Below are positions 15,426 through 24,402 of a stretch of DNA of 64,000 bases, in pieces (position 1 is the first letter of the stretch; every line of letters begins with the position of its first letter). This DNA comes from Pelagerythrobacter marinus (lineage in GTDB: Bacteria > Pseudomonadota > Alphaproteobacteria > Sphingomonadales > Sphingomonadaceae). The notes below the pieces were generated by a model, which saw nothing but the letters and a program-made list of their open reading frames with translations, did no database searches and was not told the DNA's origin. The stretch is from the NCBI RefSeq assembly GCF_009827515.1, contig NZ_WTYO01000005.1, positions 124,001-188,000 on the forward strand, in the 5' to 3' direction. The position numbers and the translations under genes were made by a program.

Positions 15426-16750
15426 CGGATATCCTCTTGCGGCAGGCGCGGAAGCGCATCGATCAGGCGCTCCACGTCGTCGATCGTGTTGAAGAACGAG
15501 GGGCAGACGCGGAACCGGTTGCGCGACAGCGTGATCGTGACCCCGGCCCGCTCCAGCGCGGGGGCGAGCCGTTCGCGCGCGCCCTCGAGCGAGCAGGTCA
15601 GCAGCGGGGTGCGGCTGTCCGGCGGGGTGACGACGCGGTAGCCCTTCGCCGGCAGCGCCTCGTGAAGCCGCGCGAGCAGGGGCATTCGCGCCTGCGCGAT
15701 CCGCTCCACCCCCAGTTCGAGCAGCGCGGCGAGCGTCCAGTCGAGCTGGGCCATGACCGCGTGCGAGCGCGTGCCCATCGCGAACAGCCCTTCGGCGTCG
15801 TCGCGCGCGGCCATGTCGGCCACGCCATCGCCGGGCGGGTCGAACGGATAGACGTGCGAGCGGAACCGGGCGAGCTGGTAGTACCCGAAGCGCGGGCGGC
15901 GCAGCTGGTCGAGCAGGCCCTCGCGCACGTAGAGGAACCCCAGGCCGAAATCCCCCATCAGCCACTTGTAACTGGCACAGGCGGCGAAATCGACGCCGGT
16001 CGCATGAAGATCGAGCGGCACGGTGCCGGCGGCATGGATGATATCGGCATAGACACGCGCGCCATGCGCGTGCGCGGCGTCGCAGATTCGCGCCAGGTCG
16101 TGTTCGAACCCGTTGTAGGTCGATACCAGCGACAGGCTCACCAGCCGGGTGTCGCCGTCGATCGCGCGTTCGTAGGCGGCAGGATCGATCCGCCCGTCCT
16201 GGGGCCGGAGCCAGACGATTTCCATCCCGCGCCGGGCGAGCTGTTCGTAGATCCAGAACGAGCCGAAGAAATGCAGCGTGTCGGTGACGATCCGTCCGCC
16301 GCGGCCGGGCAGGTCGAGCGCATCGATCGCGAGCTGTTCGCCCGCCGTCGTGCTCTGCACGAAGGCCAGTTCGCGCGGGGAAGCGCCGACCAGCCGGGCG
16401 AACCGTTCCTTGACCCGACGCTCCACCTCGCCGCTGGGCCAGCGCTCGCCGGTCGCGCGGCTGTGCAGGTAGCGCTCCACCGCGTCGCGCGCGCCCAGCG
16501 GGACCGGGTGCGCGGTCCCCGAATCGAGATGGACCGTCGGCATCGGGGCGAACATCGCCCGCGCCAGCCCCTCGCCGGGGGCGGCGGTGGAGGCGGGCGG
16601 GCGGGCCTGCGCGGCGACGCCCGACGCGACGGGGCCCGACGCGACGGGCAGCGCCGCCGCCCCCGCGAGAAGCGCGCGGCGCGACAGGTCCGGCCCAGCC
16701 CTCGAAGCGTTCCCATCCATGGCTTGCAGAATATCCGGCAGACGGCGCAT
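15422..16750 (-). CDS. Exported class V PLP-dependent enzyme (aminotransferase/NifS-like fold)
   Basis: 442 residues from the ATG at 16750 (AAGGGA upstream); an in-frame extension to 16846 is rejected. The N-terminus has a twin-arginine signal, DLSRRALLAGAAALPVASG, ending near AAQA, so a folded PLP holoenzyme is predicted to reach the periplasm. The fold-type I core includes LVSLSLVSTYNGFEHD, ARVYADIIHAAG (PLP Asp region) and CASYKWLMGDFGLGF with the Schiff-base Lys. The family covers isopenicillin-N-epimerase-like and cysteine-desulfurase-like enzymes; PvdN of Pseudomonas is a precedent for a Tat-exported member. It is divergent from the S10 gene at 16894 and coupled to the one at 15425. Confidence 0.87.
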   Translation of the reverse strand: MRRLPDILQAMDGNASRAGPDLSRRALLAGAAALPVASGPVASGVAAQARPPASTAAPGEGLARAMFAPMPTVHLDSGTAHPVPLGARDAVERYLHSRATGERWPSGEVERRVKERFARLVGASPRELAFVQSTTAGEQLAIDALDLPGRGGRIVTDTLHFFGSFWIYEQLARRGMEIVWLRPQDGRIDPAAYERAIDGDTRLVSLSLVSTYNGFEHDLARICDAAHAHGARVYADIIHAAGTVPLDLHATGVDFAACASYKWLMGDFGLGFLYVREGLLDQLRRPRFGYYQLARFRSHVYPFDPPGDGVADMAARDDAEGLFAMGTRSHAVMAQLDWTLAALLELGVERIAQARMPLLARLHEALPAKGYRVVTPPDSRTPLLTCSLEGARERLAPALERAGVTITLSRNRFRVCPSFFNTIDDVERLIDALPRLPQEDIR

Positions 16751-16893
16751 AAATAATCCCTTGTTGCCGCCGCGGTGAATTGTCGCCCCGGCGCGCGGAC
16801 GGTGGCCCGCGCGTGCGCCGCGGGCCGTGCCGCGCACCCTTCGCATAATTTTGGCCGCCGCGCCCCGCTAGGATCGCCGCGGGAGGACGAACG

Positions 16894-18411
16894 ATGAACA
16901 GATCGCCATTCACGCTGGCCGCCGCCCTGGTCCTGGCAGGCTGCGCCGGCCCGGGCGCCACGGGCATTGACGGGACGGACCCCGCCCCGACGAACCCCGC
17001 CGCGAGGGCGGGGGCGGAGATGGCCGCAACGGGCTGCGCCGACGGCGCGGTGCGGAGCGAGCACCGGGTGACGATCGAGGGACGCACCCTCGCCTATACC
17101 GCCTGCGCCGGAACGCTGACCCTGCGCGACGACGCGGGAGAACCGCTCGCGGACCTGTTCTACACCGCCTATTTCGCGCCCGGCGAAACGCGCGCAGTCC
17201 CGCGCCCGCTGACCTTCGTCTGGAACGGCGGGCCGGGCGCCGATTCGCGCCTGCTGCACTTCGAAGCGCTCGGCCCCCGCGTCCTGCGCGACGGCGCGCT
17301 GGTCGACAACCCGGCCACGCCGCTGCCCGCCAGCGACCTCGTCTTCCTCGATCCCGCCGACACCGGCTTCAGCCGCGCCCGGTCCGACGCGGCGCGCAAG
17401 CGCCTCTATTCGACGACCGGCGATATCGCCGCCACGCGCGATTTCATCGTCGCCTTTCGCGCGGCTTACGGCCGGGTCGGCTCGCCCCTGTTCCTGGTCG
17501 GCGAAAGCTTCGGCACCTGGCGCGCGGCCGGTGCGGCAGAGGCGCTGGCCGACAGCGGCGAAGACGTCGCCGGGATCGGGCTCGTCTCGGGCGGGATCCC
17601 GCTGGGCGAAAGCGACGACCGGGCGCTGATGCGGGCGCTGTCGTTGCCGGGGCGCACCGCCGCGGCCGCGGCCCACGGCAAGCTGGCGGGCGACCTCATG
17701 GCCGACCCGGTGGCCGCCATCGCCGCGGCCGAGCGCTGGGCGCGGGCGACCTGGTACCCGGCCCTGGCCGATCCGCAGGGCCTGTCGGACGCGGAGCGCG
17801 CACGGGTCGTTGCCGGGCTTGCACGGTTTCACGGCATTGCCCCGGAGGCGATCGACCCGCAGACGCTGTGGGTGTCGCCGCGCGATTTCCGCACCGCGCT
17901 GCTGGCCGACCGCGGGCAGACGCTCGACGTGTTCGACATGCGCAAGGCCGGCGCGCCGGACGACGACCCGCGCGCCGAGGCGGCGATCCTGCGCTACTAT
18001 CGCGAGAGCCTGGACGTCGAGGGCGGCACTTATGCCGGGATCGAGGGCGAGGCCCTGCCGGTCGGCGCCGGGTGGCAGTACGACCAGGCCCCGATCACCG
18101 AGGAGTCGCTGGCCCGCGCGCTGGCCGGCGAGGGGCCGCCCAGCCCGTCGCAGCCGTGGACCCTGCGGGCCTTGCGAAAGATGCCGGCGATGCGGGTCTT
18201 CGTCGCCGCGGGCCTGTACGATTCGCTCAACAGCTGCGCCGCGAACGAGGCGACCGTGGCCGCCCTGCCGCCCGGCGCGGCGAGCCGGATCGCGCTCCAC
18301 TGCTATGCCGGCGGGCACATGATGTACGACGATCCGGCCGTGGCGCGGCTATTCGGGGCAGACGTCAGCGCCTTCCTCGGCAATTCAGGCAAATCGCGAG
18401 ATCGCGACTAA
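16894..18411 (+). CDS. S10 family serine carboxypeptidase, lipoprotein (paralogue 2)
   Basis: 505 residues. The signal ends in a lipobox, LVLAGCAG, so the enzyme should be lipid-anchored. Catalytic features: FVWNGGPGADSRLLHFEALGPR, GESFGTWRA (Ser near 205), AGLYDSLNSC (Asp) and CYAGGHMMYDD (His). It differs from paralogue 1 in a long insert before the catalytic Asp (about 290-420). The ATG at 16894 follows GGGAGGACG. Gene order suggests transcription from the divergent region 16751-16893, which contains a CATAAT box at 16844, and possible continuation into the TonB receptor at 18563. Confidence 0.88.
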   Translation: MNRSPFTLAAALVLAGCAGPGATGIDGTDPAPTNPAARAGAEMAATGCADGAVRSEHRVTIEGRTLAYTACAGTLTLRDDAGEPLADLFYTAYFAPGETRAVPRPLTFVWNGGPGADSRLLHFEALGPRVLRDGALVDNPATPLPASDLVFLDPADTGFSRARSDAARKRLYSTTGDIAATRDFIVAFRAAYGRVGSPLFLVGESFGTWRAAGAAEALADSGEDVAGIGLVSGGIPLGESDDRALMRALSLPGRTAAAAAHGKLAGDLMADPVAAIAAAERWARATWYPALADPQGLSDAERARVVAGLARFHGIAPEAIDPQTLWVSPRDFRTALLADRGQTLDVFDMRKAGAPDDDPRAEAAILRYYRESLDVEGGTYAGIEGEALPVGAGWQYDQAPITEESLARALAGEGPPSPSQPWTLRALRKMPAMRVFVAAGLYDSLNSCAANEATVAALPPGAASRIALHCYAGGHMMYDDPAVARLFGADVSAFLGNSGKSRDRD

Positions 18412-18562
18412 CTTATGCGCTCTGAAACGCAACTGTCATGAATTCATGCAGCACCGCATTTCGACGGCGCGCCATTTGCAACAATTTGCGCCGCGATCGC
18501 GCCTAGTCCTTGAAAGCGCCGTGGGGGACTCGGCAACGACATCACATTCTATGGGGATCGAC

Positions 18563-21500
18563 ATGTTCATTCGACGCACCTGCCGGACCGGCGCCACCGC
18601 CCGCACCACGCTGCTGGCGACATCCGCACTCGCCGCGCTGACCGCGCTGCCGGCCGGGGCGAACGCGCAGGACGGCGCCGTGGCCGATCCCGCGGCCGCC
18701 CCCGCGGCGGTGGAGAACGCGCCGATCGTCGTCACCGGTTCGCGCATCCGCCGCGACCCGGCGGACGAAACGGCCCCGCGCGCGGTACTGAACGAGGAAG
18801 TGATCGAGAGCCGCGGCTACACCACGGCCGCCCAGGCGCTGAACGAGCTGACCACCAATACGCCCCAGCTGAGCCAGGCCGACGGCGGCGGCGAGAGCAG
18901 CGGGTCGGGACAGCAGTTCCCCGATCTCTTCGGCCTCGGCCCGGGGCGCACGCTGACGCTGGTCAACGGGCGGCGCATGGTCACCACGTCCTCCGGCCTC
19001 GGCGACGCACAGGTGGACGCCAACATCATCCCGCTCGGCCTGCTCGAACGGGTCGAGGTGGTCCAAGGCGGCGGCGCGGCGGTCTATGGCTCCGACGCGA
19101 TCGCCGGCGTCGTCAACTACGTCCTCAAGGACGACTTCGAGGGGATCGAGCTCGACGCGCAGAGCGGCATTTCCTCGCGCGGGGACTATCACACCTACAG
19201 CCTTCGCGGCACGGCCGGGACCAACTTCGCCGACGGCCGCGGCAACGTGGCGGTCGATATCGGCTATGCCCGCTCGCCCCTGCTGCGCTTCGCCGACCGG
19301 CCGCTCTCGGCGCTCGGCCGCCTGACCGTCTCCAACCCGGACGACACCGGCCCCGACGACGGCATTCCCTCGGTCACCGAGCTGCTCGACGCCCATTTCT
19401 GGGAATTCAACGCCAACGGCGTCCTGTTCAACACCCCGGCCCCCTTCACCCGGTTCCTGACCCAGCTTGACGGAACCCCGCTGCAGTTCGCGCCCGACGG
19501 CGGCCTCGTCTCGTTCGATCCGGGCGAGCAGGTCGGCATCCCCTTCGCCAGCGGCGGGGACGGCTTCGCCTATCGCGACCTCGTGGGCCTGCGCAGCGGG
19601 GTCGAGCGGCTGACCGGCAACCTCATCGCCAGCTACGAGCTGTCGAACGCGGTGACCGCCCGGGCCGAACTGCTCTATGCCCGGACCGAAGGGGAAGAGA
19701 TTCCCCAGGGCCACAGCCGCACGATCCTGAACTTCGGCACATATGCCGGGCCGGTGATCTTCACCACCGACAACCCCTTCCTCAGCGACGAGGCGCGCGA
19801 CACGCTGGCGGCGGCGAACCCCGGCTTCGCCTTCGGCGCGCCGATCTTCCTGTCGAAGTATTTCCACGACCTGACCCCGTCGAACCGGCAGGACCACCAG
19901 ACCGAAACCTATCGCGGCGTCGTGGGGCTGGAGGGGGACTTCGCCGCCGGCTGGCGCGATTTCTACTGGACCGTTTCGGGCAGCTACGCCCGGGTCGAGG
20001 GGTCGCAGCGCCGCTGGGAGGTCGATAACGCGAAATACGCCAACGCCATCGACGCGGCGCTGTCGGGCGGGTCGATCGTCTGCGCGATCAATGCCGACGG
20101 CACGCCGGACAACGACGACCCGGCCTGCGCCCCGATCAACCCGTTCGGCGACGGAAACGTCAGCCGCGCGGCGCAGGAATACGTCAGCGTTCGGGCCGGC
20201 CAGGATTACACCAACGAGCAGATCGATTTCCTCGCGACGCTGGGCGGCGACCTCTTCCGCCTGCCGGGCGGGAACGTGCAGTTCAGCCTCGCCTACGAGC
20301 ACCGCGACGAACAGGTCTCTTTCATGCCGATGGAGGCGAACCGCCTCGGCCTGTTCGGCGGCGGGACGATGGAGCTTGCCCAGTCGGGCGGCTACAACAC
20401 CGACGAATTTTCGGGCGAGCTGCTGGTCCCGGTCGTCAGCAGCGACATGGACGTGCCGCTGGTCGAAACGCTCGAACTGGGCGCGGCGGGCCGCTACGTC
20501 GACAACTCGATCGCGGGCAAGGAAGAAGTCTGGGATCTCAGCGCGCGCTGGCAGCCGGTCCACGGGGTCACGCTGCGTGCCTCGCGCAGCCGCAACTTCC
20601 GCGCGCCCACGCTGACCCAGCTCTTCGCGCCTTCGTCCACCTCGCTCGGCTCGGTCGGGCGCGACCCATGCGATGCCGACCGGATCTCCAGCGGGCCCAA
20701 CCCCGACGTGCGCTATGCCAACTGCCTCGCCCTGTTCGAGGCCAATCCCGGCTACGGCGTCGAGGCCGACGGATCGAACGCGGGCGACAGCGCGGCCGAC
20801 CGGCTGGCCGGCTTCCAGAACCCGGCCGAGAACTTCCAGCGGGCGACGATCACCACCGGCGGCAACCCCGATCTGCGCAACGAGGTTTCCGATACCTTCA
20901 CCTACGGCGTGGTGCTCCAGCCGGCGTTCATCCCCGGCCTGACGATCAGCGCGGACCGGGTGGAGATCGACCTCGAGGACGGCCTCTCGCCCTTCACCAC
21001 CGAGGATTTCGCCGCCGCCTGTTACGACAACGTCGATCCCGATCCCGAAGTCTGCTCCGCCTTCAGCCGGATCGCCAATCCCGACGGCCTGAACCCGGGC
21101 GGCGCGATTCTCAGCGGGACGACGACCACGTTCAACGCCGGCGTCGTCCGGTACCGGGGTGAAATCTACGCGATCGACTACCGCTTCGAACCGGCGGGCG
21201 GCGATCTCGGCCGGTTCCACGTCGGGATCAACGCGACGCACAATTCGCTGCTGACCACCTCGGTCACGGGCGAGACCTTCGTGCGTACCGACGACACCTA
21301 CCTCAAGCCGACGTGGGAGGGGCGCTTCAACCTCGACTGGAACAAGGGGCCGGTCCGCCTGAGCTACCAGGCTTACTACCTCGACGAGACCAGGGCCGCC
21401 TTCGACGCGACGATCGAGAACAACCCCAATCCCATCCTCTCGAGCAACCTGACGCACAGCCTCTCGGCGCAGTTCGACGCGGGGGCCATGTCCTTCCGCC

Positions 21501-21604
21501 TCGGCGTCGACAACCTGACCGACGAGCAGCCCTCGTACCCCCAGATCGCCTATGGCGACATCCTGGGCCGGCGGTTCTGGGCCGGGATCAAGGTGCAGAT
21601 GTGA
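18563..21604 (+). CDS. TonB-dependent receptor of the peptide locus
   Basis: 1013 residues from the ATG at 18563, preferred over 18446 and 18551 because GGGGATC sits at the right distance and the signal peptide (TTLLATSALAALTALPAGANAQ) begins soon after. TonB-box-like APIVVTGSRIRRDP precedes a plug with RTLTLVNGRRMVTTSS and LERVEVVQGGGAAVYGSDAIAGVVNYVLK, which marks the large GSRIRR-type receptors of sphingomonads and xanthomonads. The protein ends in WAGIKVQM; a final Met rather than an aromatic residue is unusual for this family. Flanking carboxypeptidases and permease suggest a peptidic ligand. Upstream lie CATGAATTCATG (18437-18448) and a GCGCATAA-type motif. Confidence 0.93.
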   Translation: MFIRRTCRTGATARTTLLATSALAALTALPAGANAQDGAVADPAAAPAAVENAPIVVTGSRIRRDPADETAPRAVLNEEVIESRGYTTAAQALNELTTNTPQLSQADGGGESSGSGQQFPDLFGLGPGRTLTLVNGRRMVTTSSGLGDAQVDANIIPLGLLERVEVVQGGGAAVYGSDAIAGVVNYVLKDDFEGIELDAQSGISSRGDYHTYSLRGTAGTNFADGRGNVAVDIGYARSPLLRFADRPLSALGRLTVSNPDDTGPDDGIPSVTELLDAHFWEFNANGVLFNTPAPFTRFLTQLDGTPLQFAPDGGLVSFDPGEQVGIPFASGGDGFAYRDLVGLRSGVERLTGNLIASYELSNAVTARAELLYARTEGEEIPQGHSRTILNFGTYAGPVIFTTDNPFLSDEARDTLAAANPGFAFGAPIFLSKYFHDLTPSNRQDHQTETYRGVVGLEGDFAAGWRDFYWTVSGSYARVEGSQRRWEVDNAKYANAIDAALSGGSIVCAINADGTPDNDDPACAPINPFGDGNVSRAAQEYVSVRAGQDYTNEQIDFLATLGGDLFRLPGGNVQFSLAYEHRDEQVSFMPMEANRLGLFGGGTMELAQSGGYNTDEFSGELLVPVVSSDMDVPLVETLELGAAGRYVDNSIAGKEEVWDLSARWQPVHGVTLRASRSRNFRAPTLTQLFAPSSTSLGSVGRDPCDADRISSGPNPDVRYANCLALFEANPGYGVEADGSNAGDSAADRLAGFQNPAENFQRATITTGGNPDLRNEVSDTFTYGVVLQPAFIPGLTISADRVEIDLEDGLSPFTTEDFAAACYDNVDPDPEVCSAFSRIANPDGLNPGGAILSGTTTTFNAGVVRYRGEIYAIDYRFEPAGGDLGRFHVGINATHNSLLTTSVTGETFVRTDDTYLKPTWEGRFNLDWNKGPVRLSYQAYYLDETRAAFDATIENNPNPILSSNLTHSLSAQFDAGAMSFRLGVDNLTDEQPSYPQIAYGDILGRRFWAGIKVQM

Positions 21605-21617
21605 CGAACGATCGTCC

Positions 21618-21651
21618 GGCGCGGGCCCACGCACGTTCGTGAGCCCGCGCC
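21618..21651 (+). terminator. Strong hairpin after the TonB receptor gene
   Basis: GGCGCGGGC (21618-21626) pairs with GCCCGCGCC (21643-21651); after one mismatch, CACG/CGTG extends the stem inside. No T-run follows, so it may slow polymerase or stabilise the receptor mRNA instead of acting as a full terminator. It lies 14 bases after the receptor stop and 65 bases before the aminotransferase start. Confidence 0.5.
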
Positions 21652-21715
21652 GCATGAAACATGGCCCGGCGGTTCCTCGCCGCGCCGGAAGCGACCACGG
21701 GCAAGAGAGAAACCG

Positions 21716-22900
21716 ATGACGTCCCGCCCCCATGGCATCCCCGCGCCGGCTTCCTATTCGCACTGGGTCCGCCAGGTCTTCGCCCGCATGCAGCCGCAGC
21801 GGGACGATCTCGTCAGCCTGTTCGAAAGCTCGGTCTCCGAACCGCTCGACCTGCTGTCGAAGCTCGTCGGCGACAGCTTCGGCGAATCGATCACCCCGCA
21901 TTACGAAAGCGCCTTCGCCAGCGGCAATCCGCACGTCATCGCGATGCTTGCGCGCGAATACGGCGTGGCGCGCGAACAGGTGCTGACGACCACCGGGGCG
22001 ACCGGCGCGCTCTCGCTGGTCTATCGCGCGCTGCTGCGCCCGGGCGATCGGCTGCTGGTCGAAAGCCCCGGCTTCGACCTGTTCGGCCTGCTGGCCCGGG
22101 CCTGCGGGTTCGAGGCCGACAGCTTCGCGCGCACCGGCCCGCGCTTCACGATCGACCCGGCGGCGGTGGAACGCGCGCTGACGCCCGCGACGCGGCTGGT
22201 CGTCCTGTCGAACCTGCACAACCCGTCGGGCTTCATGGTGCCCGAGGAAACGCTGCGCGAACTGGGCGCGATCGCCGACCGGCACGGGATCTACGTCATC
22301 GTCGACGAAGTCTATGCCCCCTATGCCGGCGAGGCGGTGAAGCCGGCGGTGACGCTGGGCATCTCCCCGCGCGTCATCTCGATCAACAGCCTGACCAAGA
22401 TCTACGGCCTTTCAACCCTGCGGTGCGGCTGGATCGTGGCCGACGCCGAAGTGATGGAGCCGATCCGTACGCTCAACCGCGAGGTCGAGTTCGCCATTTC
22501 CAAGCTCTCGCACGCGGTCGCCGCGCGCATCCTGGAAAACCCGGCCCCCTATCGCGAGCGCACGGCCGCGATCGTCGACCGCGCCCGCCCGTTCATCGAC
22601 GCCTATCACGCGCGCTGGCTGGACGAAGGACTGGTCGAAGGCGAATTGCCGCCCCACGGCTGCATCGCCTTCCCCCGGCTGGTGGGTATCGAGGATACCC
22701 GCGACTTCGCCGACTGGCTGGCCGACGAACGCGGCGTGATCGTCGCCCCCGGGGCCTATTTCGGGGCGCCGGGCCATGTCCGCATCGGCTTCGGGATCGA
22801 CGCCGCCCGGCTCGAGCTGGGGCTGGAAATCATGACCGGGGCCATGCACAGCTATCGCGACGCCCGCACCCGTGCCGGCGAGACCGGGATGATATCATGA
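21716..22900 (+). CDS. Class I/II PLP-dependent aminotransferase
   Basis: 394 residues, cytoplasmic (no signal). Fold-type I features: TTTGATGALSLVYRAL (cofactor phosphate loop), LSNLHNPSGFMVPEE (Asn/Pro-x-G region), VIVDEVYAPYAG (Asp binding the pyridine nitrogen), INSLTKIYGLSTLRCGW (Schiff-base Lys) and HVRIGFGID (Arg for substrate carboxylate). It resembles the aspartate/valine-pyruvate aminotransferase branch; the substrate is not assignable. Its stop overlaps the start of S10 paralogue 3 (ATGA), and the permease follows with GTGA overlap. So aminotransferase, peptidase and permease are one operon that hydrolyses, imports and deaminates an amino acid. Confidence 0.9.
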   Translation: MTSRPHGIPAPASYSHWVRQVFARMQPQRDDLVSLFESSVSEPLDLLSKLVGDSFGESITPHYESAFASGNPHVIAMLAREYGVAREQVLTTTGATGALSLVYRALLRPGDRLLVESPGFDLFGLLARACGFEADSFARTGPRFTIDPAAVERALTPATRLVVLSNLHNPSGFMVPEETLRELGAIADRHGIYVIVDEVYAPYAGEAVKPAVTLGISPRVISINSLTKIYGLSTLRCGWIVADAEVMEPIRTLNREVEFAISKLSHAVAARILENPAPYRERTAAIVDRARPFIDAYHARWLDEGLVEGELPPHGCIAFPRLVGIEDTRDFADWLADERGVIVAPGAYFGAPGHVRIGFGIDAARLELGLEIMTGAMHSYRDARTRAGETGMIS

Positions 22901-24402
22901 GACGACGCACGATCGCCCGCCGGGGTGCGGCCCTGCTCGCCTGCGCCGCGGCGCTGATGCCTGCGCCTGCGGCCGCGCACGCGCCGCGCTCGCCCGCCCC
23001 GCCCCTGCCGCCGGGCATTTCGGTCGCGGCCGACACGATTCCCGTGTCGAGCCAAGCGACCGGTTCGAGCGAAGGCCCCGTTCCCGGCGACGGCCCCGCT
23101 GTTCGCGAGGACCGCGCGCCGGACGCGAGCGTCGGCTACATCGCCTATACCGCCCGCGAAGGATCGGGCCGGCCGGTGATCTTCGCCTTCAACGGCGGGC
23201 CGGGCGCATCCTCGACCTTCCTCCACCTCGGCGTGCTCGGCCCGGCGCGGCTCGACGTGCCGCAGGACCCGGCCGCTCCCCTGCCCGCGCACGCGCCGCT
23301 GGCGCCGAACGCGAACGCGCTGCTCGACCTGGCCGATATCGTCTTCCTCGACCCGCCGGGCACCGGCTTTTCCACGCGCGACGGCGCCGACGCGCAGTAT
23401 TACAACAGCGTGGCCGGCGATGCGCGCGCGGTGGCCCAGGCGGTCGATGCCTGGCTCGCCGCCAACGGGCGGCGCGATGCGCCGGTCTATATCCTGGGCG
23501 AAAGCTACGGCACGATCCGCGCGGTCGCGATGCTCGACGCCTTCGCCGCGCTGGAAAGTGCGCCGTCGATCCGGGGCGTCGTGCTGCTGGGCCAGGCGCT
23601 GAACATGATCGAGACCTCGCAGCGGCCCGACAACATCATCAGCTACGTCGTCTCGCTGCCCTCGCTGGCGGCGATCGCCTGCTATCACGGCAAGGCCGCG
23701 CGGCCCTGCATCCCCGGCGCGATCGCCGAAGAGGCGGCGCGCTTCGCGCACGAGGACTATCTCCCGGCGCTCTTCGCCGGAGCCGCGCTGCCCGCGGCGG
23801 AGCGCCGGCGGATCGCCGCCCGGCTGGAGGAGCTGAGCGGGATTCCCGCCGCCTTCTACCTCGCCCACGACCTGCGGATTTCCAAGGAACGGTTCCGGGT
23901 CGAGCTGCTGCGCGCGCAGGGCAAGGTCGTCGGCCGCTACGACGCGCGCTACCTCGCACCCCGGCCGGCCGACGCGGGGCCGGTCGTCGGGCCCGATGCC
24001 TTCTCCGCCGTGTCCGACCTCTATCGCCGGGCGATGCCCGCCTATCTCGACGCCCTGCTGCCCGGCACGCGGGGCGCGGATTACAAGGTCATCGCGCGGC
24101 CCGGGGGCACCTGGCGCTATGGCGGGGCCGATTCGCCGTTTTCCGACTGGCCGTTCATGGAAACGGTCGAGCGCGCGGCCGCGGCCGATCGCTGCCTGCG
24201 GCTCTTCGTCGGCACCGGGGTGTTCGACCTTACGACCACGATCGGCGCGGCCGACTACCTGTTCGCGCAGAGCTCGCTCCCGGCCGCGCGCTACCGCGCG
24301 GAAGAATACGGCGCGGGCCACATGTTCTATTCCGACGCCGCCGCGCGCGAGGCCTTCCTGGCCGACATGCGCGCCTTCATCGCCGCGGATCCCTGCGCGT
24401 GA
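22897..24402 (+). CDS. S10 family serine carboxypeptidase, secreted (paralogue 3)
   Basis: 501 residues with a Sec signal (ARRGAALLACAAALMPAPAAAHA). Catalytic elements: FAFNGGPGASSTFLHLGVLGP, GESYGTIRAVAM (Ser near 203), GTGVFDLTTTIGA (Asp) and YGAGHMFYSD (His). The ATG at 22897 was chosen because it overlaps the aminotransferase stop and opens the signal peptide; the frame runs on upstream only as a shadow. It is the third S10 peptidase within 10.5 kb. The three differ enough in inserts and anchoring to suggest separate specificities or cell locations. Confidence 0.9.
   Translation: MRRRTIARRGAALLACAAALMPAPAAAHAPRSPAPPLPPGISVAADTIPVSSQATGSSEGPVPGDGPAVREDRAPDASVGYIAYTAREGSGRPVIFAFNGGPGASSTFLHLGVLGPARLDVPQDPAAPLPAHAPLAPNANALLDLADIVFLDPPGTGFSTRDGADAQYYNSVAGDARAVAQAVDAWLAANGRRDAPVYILGESYGTIRAVAMLDAFAALESAPSIRGVVLLGQALNMIETSQRPDNIISYVVSLPSLAAIACYHGKAARPCIPGAIAEEAARFAHEDYLPALFAGAALPAAERRRIAARLEELSGIPAAFYLAHDLRISKERFRVELLRAQGKVVGRYDARYLAPRPADAGPVVGPDAFSAVSDLYRRAMPAYLDALLPGTRGADYKVIARPGGTWRYGGADSPFSDWPFMETVERAAAADRCLRLFVGTGVFDLTTTIGAADYLFAQSSLPAARYRAEEYGAGHMFYSDAAAREAFLADMRAFIAADPCA

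Noticed and set aside
13917-17087. A single 1056-codon protein joining the S10 peptidase to sequence further upstream
   Set aside because: The part upstream of 15425 is out of frame with the class V PLP gene, which has a Tat signal and intact PLP motifs; the S10 protein has its own signal peptide at 15425.
18542-22285. A 1247-codon open frame on the minus strand opposite the TonB receptor and aminotransferase
   Set aside because: It mirrors two well-supported plus-strand genes, has Arg/Gly/Val/Asp-biased composition typical of antisense frames in high-GC DNA, and has no domain or ribosome-binding site.
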